Shown here in pieces: positions 1-9,299 of a stretch of 64,000 bases of DNA; the stretch's first letter is position 1, and every line of letters begins with the position of its first letter. Made by a program: the position numbers and the translations under genes. The stretch is from Apostichopus japonicus (Eukaryota > Echinodermata > Holothuroidea > Aspidochirotida > Stichopodidae). Location: contig NC_092573.1 of NCBI RefSeq assembly GCF_037975245.1, positions 12,190,501 through 12,254,500 on the forward strand, read 5' to 3'. The notes beneath the pieces are model-generated. The model was not told where the DNA came from and did not search any database. It worked only from the letters and a program-made list of their open reading frames with translations.

Positions 1-1050
1 CTACTAGACTGAAACCTTTTTGCTTTCTCTCACAACATATATGTTTTAACATGACCTGTGTATGACCTGTGATCACAGTTAACGGTTATTGCAGGAACCT
101 TTTAGACCCACAAAGCTACATAGGGACGGGGCCACGACCCACCAGATCCCCACATTTCAAACTTGATACTCAGAATGCTTAAAAGCTAGCATTGGACAGC
201 AGACTTTATGTTAAGGAACCTCAACCTGCAATATCTTTATAGCAGAATAAACCTACTAGCCTTATCTGCATATAGGAATTTGGTCTGAAGTTGCTATTGT
301 TATTCACTGGTTTAGCTAGTCATAATGAACTAATTTCATTTCTTTTGGGTGAGAAAGAAGGAGACCTAGTTATGGAATGGCTATTATTAATATTTGTCTT
401 GTAAAAAGGTGAAATTTTTGTAATATAACTTTATTATTCGTGAAAGACAACCAGCTACAATCATGCCACAAAATTTGGAGGTTCATTCAACTTGCCATTC
501 ATTCTTGTCAATTAGAAAGATGCTTGTTTTGCAAATTTAGAAAGTATATTATGAACTATACAAGTAATCAGGCAATTGTTATTGAAGTAATATTGTTTAT
601 ACTTATCTTACACAAAATAATGGATTAGGTAGTGATATTAACAATCCTATTCTTTCTGTTTCATTGGTATTGTTATGTCCAGATATTAAGTTACTGCCAT
701 GACAAAGGCTAAGTGTCCTGTTTTGATGCAAACAGGAGTAGTTTCAATACAGGTTAGCATGTGTTTCATACAATATAATGTTAATATATAACATAGTTGT
801 TGTGTCACTTTGGTTGATGCAAAGTCAAATTCAAACTCAAATTAATTCAGATTGATTTATCACATGTCCACAAAAGTCTATAGAGGTACAATATACAGAA
901 ATAAAATGAATACATACGATGGACAAAATAAAAGAGGGAATTTAGGAGCAATATAAGCCGTTTGTTTCAAGGGTTGGTTTTTGGCTGGCTTTCAATTCAG
1001 ACCATCAAACAATTACCTGAAATCTTGGTGATTACCTGCGTTCTTTGAAG
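1..1050. other. AT-rich stretch without recognised gene
   Basis: No exon, RNA gene or repeat is recognised on either strand. The short frames present are uninterrupted only by chance and lack family motifs. The next coding sequence downstream is the EGF exon at 1855, whose phase 1 start requires an upstream exon, so this stretch is probably intron. The interval 1419-1854 between the MITE and that exon is also empty apart from the polypyrimidine tract before the acceptor. Confidence 0.5.
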
Positions 1051-1418
1051 CCTAAAGGCATCAGTTGAAGACTCGCCCCAAACCGTGTGCGACCATCTGA
1101 AAAAGTTAACTTTCTGTTGCTTGCAAGTGACGTTTTGTTTGGGTCGCTACAAAATGCAGACAGTAATGAAACGTGATACCTTGTTATCTTTTATCTAGAC
1201 CTGAGATATTCACGCTGCTATTTATACTTTGTTGTGGGTATTGACCGTAGCTGTATTTATTGACTGTACACTAGTGTCTAATTACCGATGGTTGCAAGCT
1301 GTGTGTGTATTTTCTGGGATCGGTGGTGGTGTCTAACACTTCTGTTACACCTCATTTGAAACTAGGTCAGATTACCGACATAAGACGTTCTTTTTGGGCG
1401 AGTCTTCACACCCTTTAA
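1051..1418 (-). mobile_element. MITE-like element, GAAGACTCGCC family, copy 1
   Basis: A ~368-bp dispersed repeat bounded by inverted ends of the form TAAAGG...TGAAGACTCGCCC (left, 1052-1077) and GGGCGAGTCTTCA...CCTTTAA (right, to 1418). Its reverse complement closely matches 30722-31081 along its length, and most of 42132-42450. No open frame is apparent, so it is called a nonautonomous DNA transposon. The superfamily is not assigned because no clear target-site duplication was found. Confidence 0.7.
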
Positions 1419-1854
1419 ACTGCCAGATATTGGAGGATTGCTCTCTGTGACGTGACAGGATATCTTTGCTATTCCTCTCGCAGTGGTCCAGTCGATTGCT
1501 AGACTCTGCATTAAATCTTTACAAGTGCAAAACCTGGGCTTTATATAATAATTTTCACACCAAGAAAATGTCAGATAGGTAGGGAAAGTGGTGAAACACA
1601 ATGCGTCAAAAGTGGTAAGGGGGAAAGAATAGGATGGGAGGGACATTTGAATTGTCAGATTCTTATCATGACAATTTTGTTAACCTTTCAATGAAACCCA
1701 CCTGTCAGCCCACTCATTTTATACAGGTGTTTTAATAGTCTACGCGTTCAGCTTTAAATATACCAAAGTATTGAAGGCTGTATTTCTACATCGTAGACTG
1801 TAATTTGTTGATGTTTTTATGCGCTCATATATCATTCTCTCCTCTTTTATACAG

Positions 1855-1974
1855 TATTTGAAGGCTGCAGTGTAGCAGGGAACGACTGTCTCAATGGAGG
1901 GGTGTGTTCCGTCGTGAATGGTATCATTGCATGTACCTGTCCATCTGGATTTGTTGGATCTACATGTTCTATCA
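1855..1974 (+). CDS. EGF-repeat membrane protein, EGF exon (internal)
   Basis: Internal exon of the EGF-repeat type I membrane protein continued at 6721, 7401, 8173 and 9218. The acceptor is ...TTTTATACAG and the donor GTGAGT. The exon is 120 nt and phase 1-1, the symmetric phase usual for EGF exons. It encodes one EGF-like module with six cysteines in order: GC at its start, NDCLNGGVC, then CTCPSGFVGSTC. There is no Asp/Asn calcium-binding signature, so this EGF is the non-calcium type. EGF modules of this kind form rigid extracellular stalks or bind ligands. Upstream exons lie outside the window, so the start and total number of EGF repeats are unknown. Confidence 0.85.
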
Positions 1975-1977
1975 GTG

Positions 1978-2118
1978 AGTATCAACATCCAATGGCTGAC
2001 GCATAGTTAAGGATACTTAGGGCAAATTATGCGTTACAACTCTCAATGGCTGACGCATATTTTAGGATACTTAGGGCAAATTGTGCGTTACAACATCCAA
2101 TGGCTGACGCATAATTTA
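1978..2118 (+). repeat. 54-bp intronic minisatellite, left block
   Basis: About 2.6 copies of a ~54-bp unit containing CATCCAATGGCTGACGCAT, then AGGATACTTAGGGCAA. The array begins right after the 5' splice site of the EGF exon. The same unit resumes at 6069, so the LINE at 2119-6068 divides one array. Confidence 0.85.
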
Positions 2119-2276
2119 CGATGTAATGTAAATAAATGTAATGTAAATAAAATCTTCTATAGCGCACTACGCGCGATGCATCTGTGCGCTTTACAAACAA
2201 TCAAGAAAATACAATGCCATAAAACAATAAAAGGAAAAAACAGTAAATACAGTAAATACAAAATACCAACTACAGA

Positions 2277-2600
2277 AATATACAGGACTATGAGATCGAA
2301 AACTATTAAAAGTACTGGTGCAGCGAAAAGCGATAAAACAGATTGACTACAAAAACTACAATTTGAATGCTAAAAAGTGAAAATTCCAATTGAAATTAGA
2401 ACCTAAAAGACCAACACGACAGAACAATATAAAACAGATATAAACAGGAATATGAGATCGAAAAACTATTAAAAGCACTGGTGAAGCGTAAAGCGATATA
2501 ACAGAATGACTACAAAATCTACAATTTGAATGCTAAAAAGTGAAAATTCCAATTGAAGTTAGAACCTAAAAACCAACACGACAGAACAACAAAAAATCTA
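2277..2600 (-). repeat. Tandem duplication in LINE 3' UTR
   Basis: Two ~162-bp copies in direct repeat (about 2277-2440 and 2441-2600) share TATGAGATCGAAAA, ACTACAATTTGAATGC and CCAACACGACAGAAC in the same order, with a few substitutions. They lie wholly in the 3' UTR of the LINE, between the ORF stop and the 3' simple repeat. Confidence 0.8.
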
Positions 2601-2617
2601 AAAAATCCTAGAAACCA

Positions 2618-5600
2618 TCATTTGTAGTGCTCTTGAAAGAGATGCGTTTTAAGGTGTGACTTGAAGGAGGTGAAGTTCGTGATCATCCGAATTCCGGGAG
2701 GCAGCTCGTTCCAAAGATCAGGTGCGGCGACCGAGAATGCTGTAGGGCCATAGTGCTTCTTGTTATTGGTGTTGCGCGGAACGAGAGTGAACGGCTTAGC
2801 GCGAAGGGCGCGTTTGGGTACTCGAGGTGTGATCAACTCAGACAGGTAAGACGGTGCCATTCCGTGTATGCATTTAAATGCAGTAATTAAAATGTTGAAT
2901 GTTATGCGTTGGTGTATAGGTAGCCAATGTAGATCGTAGAGGATAGGAGTGATATGTTCGTGACGTCGTGAACGAGTGATCATGCGAGCGGCTGCGTTTT
3001 GGATAGTCTGTAGAGGATGAAGTGCAGTTTTAGAAAGACCGTTCAGGAGAGCATTACAATAGTCAAGACGGGATGTAATAAAAGCATGAACTAAGCGTTC
3101 TGTGAGGGTACGGTTTAAAAGGCGACGAATTCGACCAATCTTCCATAATCCGAATGAAGCCGATTTGCATATTTGATTGATGTTCTCGTCCATGAGGCCA
3201 GATTGATCGAAATATACTCCTAAGTTGCGAACTAGTGGTACCGATGAAACTTCGGAAGATCCTACACGAAGCGATTCTAGTTTATTAGCGGCTTTAAATT
3301 TAGAAGTGAAATGAATAACCTCAGTCTTGCTGTCGTTTAGTACCAGTAGATTCTCTCTCATCCAGACTCTTATCTCATCGATACATGCTTCGATTCTAGA
3401 TTGAGCGTCGCTCTTGCGTTTGAAAGCGATGTATAGCTGGGTGTCGTCTGCAAATAACATGGGTTCCAATCCGTGACGAATGATGATCTCCTCGAGTGGC
3501 GCCGTGTAGAGGATGAAGAGAATTGGTCCCAGCGTTGTTCCTTGCGGGACGCCACAAATGGGTGTGGTTTCGTCTGATTTGTTGGACGCAACTGCAACGT
3601 ACTGCTTCCTGTCTTTTAGGTACGAACTGAACCAGTCCAAGACGGCACCAGTGAAACCAAAGGTGAACTCAAGACGATGTAGTAGGATATTGTGATCAAT
3701 GGTTTCGAAAGCGGCACTCAAGTCCAAAAGTAGCAATAACACGTCCAGTTTCTTATCTAGGGCCAGCATTATGTCGTTATGGACACGTATTAGTGCGGTC
3801 TCGGTACTGTGGTTCACCCTATATGCTGACTGAAATTTCGGCAAAAGTCCATGTAGAGCGAGGTGCACGTCGATTTGCTTCTTCACAGCCTGTTCTATGA
3901 GTTTTGCTATGTATGGAATGTTTGCAACTGGACGATAGTTCTTCAGCACGTTCTCATCCATATTTGCCTTCTTTAGCAGAGGGCGTATAACTGCGAGTTT
4001 GAGACTTCTTGGGAAGATTCCACTCATGAGAGAAGAGTTGATGATCCTAGTCAATATCGACACTGTGACCTCCTTGCAGTTTTTCACAAGTGTGGTGGGT
4101 AAGGGGTCGAGTCTGCAAGATTTTGATGTTGAAGATCGGATTAGTTTCTCCACAAACTCGTCAGTAACTGGAGTGAATTCTGTTAGGTGATGAGGTGGAT
4201 GGCCAGGTTTATGTGGTGCTACAGGAACAGGTAGATGACTTCTGAACTCGCGCACTCGACTGTCGAAGAATTCGGAAAATGCGTTAGCTACTTTGCTCAT
4301 TGGAATATTAGATGGCATTACAGCGGTTACAGCTTTTTTGCCGCCAATCAAATCATCAACGACGTTGAAAAGCTGTTTGGAAGACGCTGTCTCAATCCTA
4401 CCGCGATGGAAGGCAGTCTTGGCCGTGTCAATGTTCCGATGATACACGTCCGAAGCGGTTCGGTAAATCTGCAAGTCGATTGACATTTGAGACTTTCGCC
4501 ATCGTTGTTCCAGCCGGCGGACATTCTTCCGCTCACCAGTGAGTGCGTCCGTCCACCATCGAGCACGCGGTTTGTCAATAACTGTCTTCTTCTGGATAGG
4601 GGCAAGTTCAGCCAAAGCCTCGGATGCAGCATCAAAGTAGGCACATGCCAATGCGTCGGGATCAGGATTAGGCGGGACTGGGGCATCGCCTTGCTGGGAC
4701 TTGTTGAAAGCTTCCTCCAGTTTCTTCGCCAGAACTTCAGTGTCAATTCCCGAGAGACGGCGGCGTTCAATATCCACACGGGTGTTGGGCGGACGGCGAA
4801 CATTTAGGCCGAAATGAATGCAGTGGTGGTCAGACATCATCCTAGGTCCCACAATCCAATTAGACACGATGGTATCCGACTCGCGCGTGATGATCAGGTC
4901 TAATGTATGACCGCTTTTGTGCGTGGCTCCAGAGACCAATTGGCGTAAGCACAATCGTGACAGTAAATCAGCGAATTTCCGATGGTCTGGGTCGTTTGGG
5001 TCATCACAGTGAAAGTTAAAATCACCAGTAATCAGAAGGTGACCAGGACTGTCGAGAATACTCTCCATTAATGTAGAGAAGTCCGGGAGAAAATGCGAAA
5101 TCGACGAGGATTTATTACCGACTGAAGGTGGCGGCCGGTACACTAACACAGTGCGTAGGAGCTCAGAAGAGGTGCGAATGTCAACAATGCCGTGTTCGAA
5201 CGACTTGAACTTTGTCGAAGGATGCCGTTTCAATGTTAGATTTTTACGTGTAATAAAGGCGACACCGCCTCCTCTCCGTTGAGCTCTCGGGAAGTGGGTA
5301 ACGTCGTAACCAGACAAACTCAAGCGGATGTCTCCAAGCGTCGGATCGTTTTGGTTTTTGAGCCATGTTTCAGTGAGCAGAAAAATATCCGTTCCATTTT
5401 CTAAAATTGAGCCTATCAAGGCACCGGTTTTCTCTCGGATCGATCTCGCGTTCCACAGAGAACATTGAAGTTTTAACTTGGTCACAAAAGCATCCTCACG
5501 TGGGATTTGACGAATGACGCTCAGCTGATTTCTATTCAAATTAACATCCGAACAAAGAGGGTGATACCCAATGACAGTTTCAATCGGTTTAATGCAGTCA

Positions 5601-5890
5601 ACAAGAGTCAACACTCGAGGCCGGACAGTGCGTGACGATTGATTCACAGGTCGAACTTCACTGAGAATGCTTTGAATAGGCTGGTTTGGTGCAGTACTCA
5701 AAGACAGGGTATGTCTTTTGTGCTTTAATCCCGATTTAGAGCCACGAGGTCTTATAAAATATTCGATTCGTTTCCCTGCTTGAATACCTATATCTGAGTT
5801 GAAGTTATTGTTCCGCAGTGACAGTAGTGTGGAGCGAGAGAACACCGATCTGGCGGCCATCTCAATCTTAGACACAAACCATAGAAACAT
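2618..5890 (-). CDS. LINE endonuclease-reverse transcriptase
   Basis: Uninterrupted 1090-codon frame. Residues ~1-135 are a poorly defined N-terminal region. An APE-type endonuclease follows at ~140-360, with the family signatures WNARSI (~144), LLTETWL, GDFNFHCDDPND (~290) and SDHHCIHFG (~351). The reverse transcriptase is at ~600-900, with KNYRPVANIP (~648), QSAYRVNHSTETAL, DLSAAFETIDH, GVPQGTTLGPILF and the catalytic FADD (~813). The C-terminal WNELPPGIR segment is typical of CR1/L2-type elements. The enzyme nicks DNA and copies its own RNA at the nick (target-primed reverse transcription). No separate ORF1 is seen upstream. All expected catalytic residues visible by eye are present, so the element may still be, or recently was, active. 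The first ATG is taken as the start; its use is not proven. Confidence 0.93.
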   Translation of the reverse strand: MFLWFVSKIEMAARSVFSRSTLLSLRNNNFNSDIGIQAGKRIEYFIRPRGSKSGLKHKRHTLSLSTAPNQPIQSILSEVRPVNQSSRTVRPRVLTLVDCIKPIETVIGYHPLCSDVNLNRNQLSVIRQIPREDAFVTKLKLQCSLWNARSIREKTGALIGSILENGTDIFLLTETWLKNQNDPTLGDIRLSLSGYDVTHFPRAQRRGGGVAFITRKNLTLKRHPSTKFKSFEHGIVDIRTSSELLRTVLVYRPPPSVGNKSSSISHFLPDFSTLMESILDSPGHLLITGDFNFHCDDPNDPDHRKFADLLSRLCLRQLVSGATHKSGHTLDLIITRESDTIVSNWIVGPRMMSDHHCIHFGLNVRRPPNTRVDIERRRLSGIDTEVLAKKLEEAFNKSQQGDAPVPPNPDPDALACAYFDAASEALAELAPIQKKTVIDKPRARWWTDALTGERKNVRRLEQRWRKSQMSIDLQIYRTASDVYHRNIDTAKTAFHRGRIETASSKQLFNVVDDLIGGKKAVTAVMPSNIPMSKVANAFSEFFDSRVREFRSHLPVPVAPHKPGHPPHHLTEFTPVTDEFVEKLIRSSTSKSCRLDPLPTTLVKNCKEVTVSILTRIINSSLMSGIFPRSLKLAVIRPLLKKANMDENVLKNYRPVANIPYIAKLIEQAVKKQIDVHLALHGLLPKFQSAYRVNHSTETALIRVHNDIMLALDKKLDVLLLLLDLSAAFETIDHNILLHRLEFTFGFTGAVLDWFSSYLKDRKQYVAVASNKSDETTPICGVPQGTTLGPILFILYTAPLEEIIIRHGLEPMLFADDTQLYIAFKRKSDAQSRIEACIDEIRVWMRENLLVLNDSKTEVIHFTSKFKAANKLESLRVGSSEVSSVPLVRNLGVYFDQSGLMDENINQICKSASFGLWKIGRIRRLLNRTLTERLVHAFITSRLDYCNALLNGLSKTALHPLQTIQNAAARMITRSRRHEHITPILYDLHWLPIHQRITFNILITAFKCIHGMAPSYLSELITPRVPKRALRAKPFTLVPRNTNNKKHYGPTAFSVAAPDLWNELPPGIRMITNFTSFKSHLKTHLFQEHYK

Positions 5891-6068
5891 TAAACGTCCA
5901 TTTAGCCGAAATACTGGCTAAAATCTCGAAAACAGTGCACAATATAAAAGTTCATGAACTACAATAGCTCTGTGCTTAAAATCAGCGATGAAACAATCAA
6001 GCAGCTGAGTAAACACCGAGAAAATGCGAGAGCGACTTAAAGTTGGCAGCCGTCAACACAACGCCAGA

Positions 6069-6346
6069 AGTACTTAGGGCAAGATGTGCATTACAACTTC
6101 CAATGGCTGACGCATAATTTAGGATACTTAGGGCAATATGTGCGTTACAACATCCAATGGCTGATGCATTTAGGATACTTAGGGCAATATGTGCATTACA
6201 ACATCCAATGGCTGATGCAATTTAGGATACTTAGGGCAATATGTGCGTTACAACATTCAATGGCTGACGCATAATTTAGGATGCTTAGGGCAAGATGTGC
6301 GTTACAACTTCCAATGGCTGACGCATAATTTAGATGCTTAGGGCAA
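6069..6346 (+). repeat. 54-bp intronic minisatellite, right block
   Basis: About five copies of the same ~54-bp unit found at 1978-2118 (CTTAGGGCAATATGTGCGTT, CAATGGCTGACGCAT). Units vary at GACGCAT/GATGCAT and in small deletions. Confidence 0.88.
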
Positions 6347-6578
6347 GGTCTGTGTTGTTTAGCCTGTGGAGTCACATGTGCCATCGAGAGACATCTGAGA
6401 ATGGACTACTTAATGTGCTGAACAGTACAACACTGTTTGCAGTCTGGCTGCCAAAGGCTGCAGCCCCTCATACTTTTGACACATGAGTGGCTTATAGCTA
6501 AATTTAAGTATCTTCAGTGTTGATAATAATAAAACTGTAGGCTACCCTTAAGCCTATCCATGCCACTTGTCTTCGTAA

Positions 6579-6905
<327 letters not shown>

Positions 6906-7219
6906 TAGGACTTTGGAATGGAGATGAGAGCGACAAAAAAAACGCAACCTAACTACCGATGCTTTGGAGATTTCATTGAAGTTTGAAATATTTATGTTGA
7001 TGCTGGTGGAACATTAAGTTAATTTAACAGTTTAATAGAGTATTAGTAATAGGTTTTGCAGACTGACCAGTAAAACATAAACGATTGTTTTCAACCCACA
7101 GGTAACTGCCTTATTAGGGTTTTAACCCTTAACCGAGTTATTGCCTCACCGTGACACAGTGATGATTGTGTCCGGTCTGTCTAAGATGTTACTTCCATCT
7201 CATTTCCTGCTTCTTTGCT

Positions 7220-7400
7220 CATAGAACACAACAGAGGGGTGGGGGTCTTTGATCATAGAACACAAAAGAGGGGTTGGGGCTCTGCTCATAGAGCACAACA
7301 GAGTGTGGTGGGGGCCGGTGGTCTTTACTTATAGAACACAACAGACAGTTGGGAGATGGATGGATGTTATTTTCAACTTTATTCTTATGTTTATTCATAG
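7220..7400 (+). repeat. Minisatellite ending at a splice acceptor
   Basis: Four diverged ~33-45-bp units start CATAGAACACAACAGAG (7220, 7254, 7287 and ~7330). A fifth, shortened start, CATAGAACGCAA, lies at 7396. The AG of this last unit is the inferred 3' splice site of the transmembrane exon. Confidence 0.7.
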
Positions 7401-7566
7401 AACGCAATGTCTTGGCAGCACAGGGTCTGACTGCTGTAGAGACTGCAGCAACAACAGATCCAGCTATTAATCCTGGCTGGATGATCCTCATCATTGTTCT
7501 CTCTGTGGTGGTCCTGGCCTTCCTTTGTTTCGTTGGATACAGATACTTTGAAGAAAGACTCAATAG
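7401..7566 (+). CDS. EGF-repeat membrane protein, transmembrane exon
   Basis: This exon joins the preceding EGF exon in phase 1 and ends in phase 2 at CAATAG/GTAAAG. It encodes a ~25-residue Thr/Ala-rich juxtamembrane linker (AVETAATTDPAINPG). A hydrophobic helix follows, WMILIIVLSVVVLAFLCFVG, then YRYFEERLNR, whose basic residues act as a stop-transfer signal. The N-out/C-in topology agrees with extracellular EGF modules upstream. The acceptor choice (ATTCATAG) rests on phase agreement. An alternative AG about 20 nt downstream (GCAGCACAG) cannot be ruled out. Confidence 0.82.
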
Positions 7567-8172
7567 GTAAAGAAAATATCCATATATTCTTTATATCTGC
7601 CTAGTTGAGGGAGGGCTTTTGATGAGAATTTAATGCAAGTATAGAACAGCTTATGAATAGTGTGGTTTGGACTGATGAGGAGAACTAATTAAAATCGCTA
7701 ATTAATGCAGTAACGAGATCAATCATTCGACGTGATCTTGTCTCATTAGCGTCATCCTGGTTTTCGTAGAGATCCAAAGCTTGTAAACTTACAGGAATTT
7801 GTTCTGTTATATTCTGAATAGCAAAGTTGAAATTCCAGGAATATCTGATAGTCTGCTGGAAAGGAATTGAGGCTACAGATTGGACATGACACAAAAAACA
7901 AAAATAAAAGGGTATCGAAAGTATCCCAAACCTGATGCGTGAAAGGATATTTACAGAACAAATCTCAAGGATCAATAGACGAATATTGGTGAACGGTATC
8001 AACCACTCGTTGCCTGCATTTTGCACGGAAAGTGCAAAAACAGTCTTGATGCCAATGATTATTTCATCAAGCACAGTAGGTTGCATTTATGTGAACTCTG
8101 GCTATCCATCTATTTATAGAATTGGTTTGATTTAATACCTCCGATGCATTCTCTCTATGCTTGCTCTTGCAG

Positions 8173-8295
8173 GGAGACGCTCCGAGGTGCAGAGAGAGTG
8201 ATGCGTCGTTTAGCTGAGAAAGGCTACACACATCTTCCCTCGGATGGGACATCTGGATTTGAATTTAGCACTGTTAGACCTACAGAAGCTGCTTT
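8173..8295 (+). CDS. EGF-repeat membrane protein, cytoplasmic exon 1
   Basis: The acceptor is TTGCTCTTGCAG and the donor GTAAGT, with phase 2 at both ends. It encodes a basic membrane-proximal cytoplasmic segment (LRGAERVMRRLAEKG), then YTHLPSDGTSGFEFSTVRPT. I recognise no named cytoplasmic domain. The single Tyr and the Ser/Thr residues could be phosphorylated, but this is not shown by the sequence. Had the exon not been spliced at GTAAGT, the frame would end at once in TAA, so the donor is well supported by the continuation in the next exon. Confidence 0.8.
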
Positions 8296-8302
8296 GTAAG
8301 TT

Positions 8303-8560
8303 TGCTATCATTACTCTAGGCATCTCGATATTATCTGACTGTTCATAAACATTCTCACAATCTGTGAACCTGTATAGAGAGAGTAGTTCAGAGCATACGT
8401 TTCTCTCATATTGATATCATTACTCTAGGCATCTCGATATTATCTGACTGCTCATAAACATCTCCCAATCTGTGAACCTGTTTACACAAAGAAGAGTAGT
8501 TCAGAGCATATGTTACTCTCATATTGCTATTATTTCTCTAGGCATCTCCATATTATCTGA
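8303..8560 (+). repeat. Intronic ~108-bp tandem repeat
   Basis: About 2.3 direct copies of a unit containing CATTACTCTAGGCATCTCGA, CTGACTG.TCATAAACAT, CAATCTGTGAACCTGT and GTAGTTCAGAGCATA. The units start near 8309, 8417 and 8529. The array lies in the intron just after the donor of the first cytoplasmic exon. Confidence 0.8.
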
Positions 8561-9217
8561 CTGATTGCAATTCTGTATAAGCCTCCCATTTGTATTACAC
8601 ACAATAGCAATTGTTTCCATTGTTCCCCTCCCACTTTAAGGTTATGAGCCAGTGTTTGGCTTCTCTCAGTTGCTCCTAGTTGTAATGCTTTGAGGACCCT
8701 AGAACAGCTCATAAACAGATATTTTTTGAATAGGTCACAGTGTTATCCCTCCTAGCATTGCACCCTCGAATAAAATTAGTTGCCAATTTTCATTAGTATT
8801 ATTAAGTGACAGGCATATCTGCTACCATGAAGTAAAAAAGCATGAGTGTGTTTTCAGCCTAATGAAATGAAAAAAACTACAGTTTGACCGGAATTGAGAA
8901 TTGTGTCAGGTGCCTGGAAACCTGTATTTATGTGACTTCAAGTGAAAGATAATACAAATAGTGAAAACATAGTCTTGTTGTAGCTGAAAATAACTTTTAA
9001 AAGTAGAGCTGAAAGACTCATTTCAAAAACAGTTCATGTTATTGCTATTGATCATATCATTAAAAGCAAAACTCAGTCGAACAGAAAATATTTACTGCTA
9101 ATTTTCTTACCCGGTTTTCCCGTTTCTGTTTTGGAATGAGATCAGGTTTGTTATAGAATACCTCATTGCAACCAAAGTGCAAGAAATAACATGTTTGCCT
9201 GTTTGTTTTTCTTTCAG

Positions 9218-9299
9218 GTCTGGGAGTGTCCGAGCCATCCACACTCAGGAGACTCCATGGCCTAACAGCACCGATGAAGTTCCATTGAGTAGGCTGTGA
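9218..9299 (+). CDS. EGF-repeat membrane protein, terminal exon
   Basis: The acceptor is TTTTTCTTTCAG. Phase 2 continuation gives Leu at the junction, then SGSVRAIHTQETPWPNSTDE, and ends VPLSRL followed by TGA. The last three residues, S-R-L, fit the class I PDZ-ligand consensus (S/T-x-hydrophobic), which suggests membrane scaffolding to a PDZ protein. The cytoplasmic tail encoded by the window is about 75 residues. It lacks the Notch ankyrin region and the Crumbs ERLI terminus, so neither name is given. The complete product is called only an EGF-domain type I membrane protein. Confidence 0.82.

Larger units (their letters stand above)
2119..6068 (-). mobile_element. Full-length CR1/L2-group LINE in the minisatellite
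   Basis: A non-LTR retrotransposon on the minus strand. Its 5' leader of ~178 nt (5891-6068) precedes one long open frame (2618-5890), followed by a ~500-nt 3' UTR. The 3' end carries a simple repeat of the TTTACATTACAT type (2124-2153), as is common in CR1/L2 elements. Both outer edges abut copies of the same 54-bp minisatellite, which fixes the limits to within a few bases. No unambiguous target-site duplication was found. The intact frame suggests a young insertion. Confidence 0.85.

Noticed and set aside
4235-4807. Plus- and minus-strand frames of 82-151 codons inside the LINE
   Set aside because: They are shadows of the 1090-codon EN-RT frame on the minus strand.
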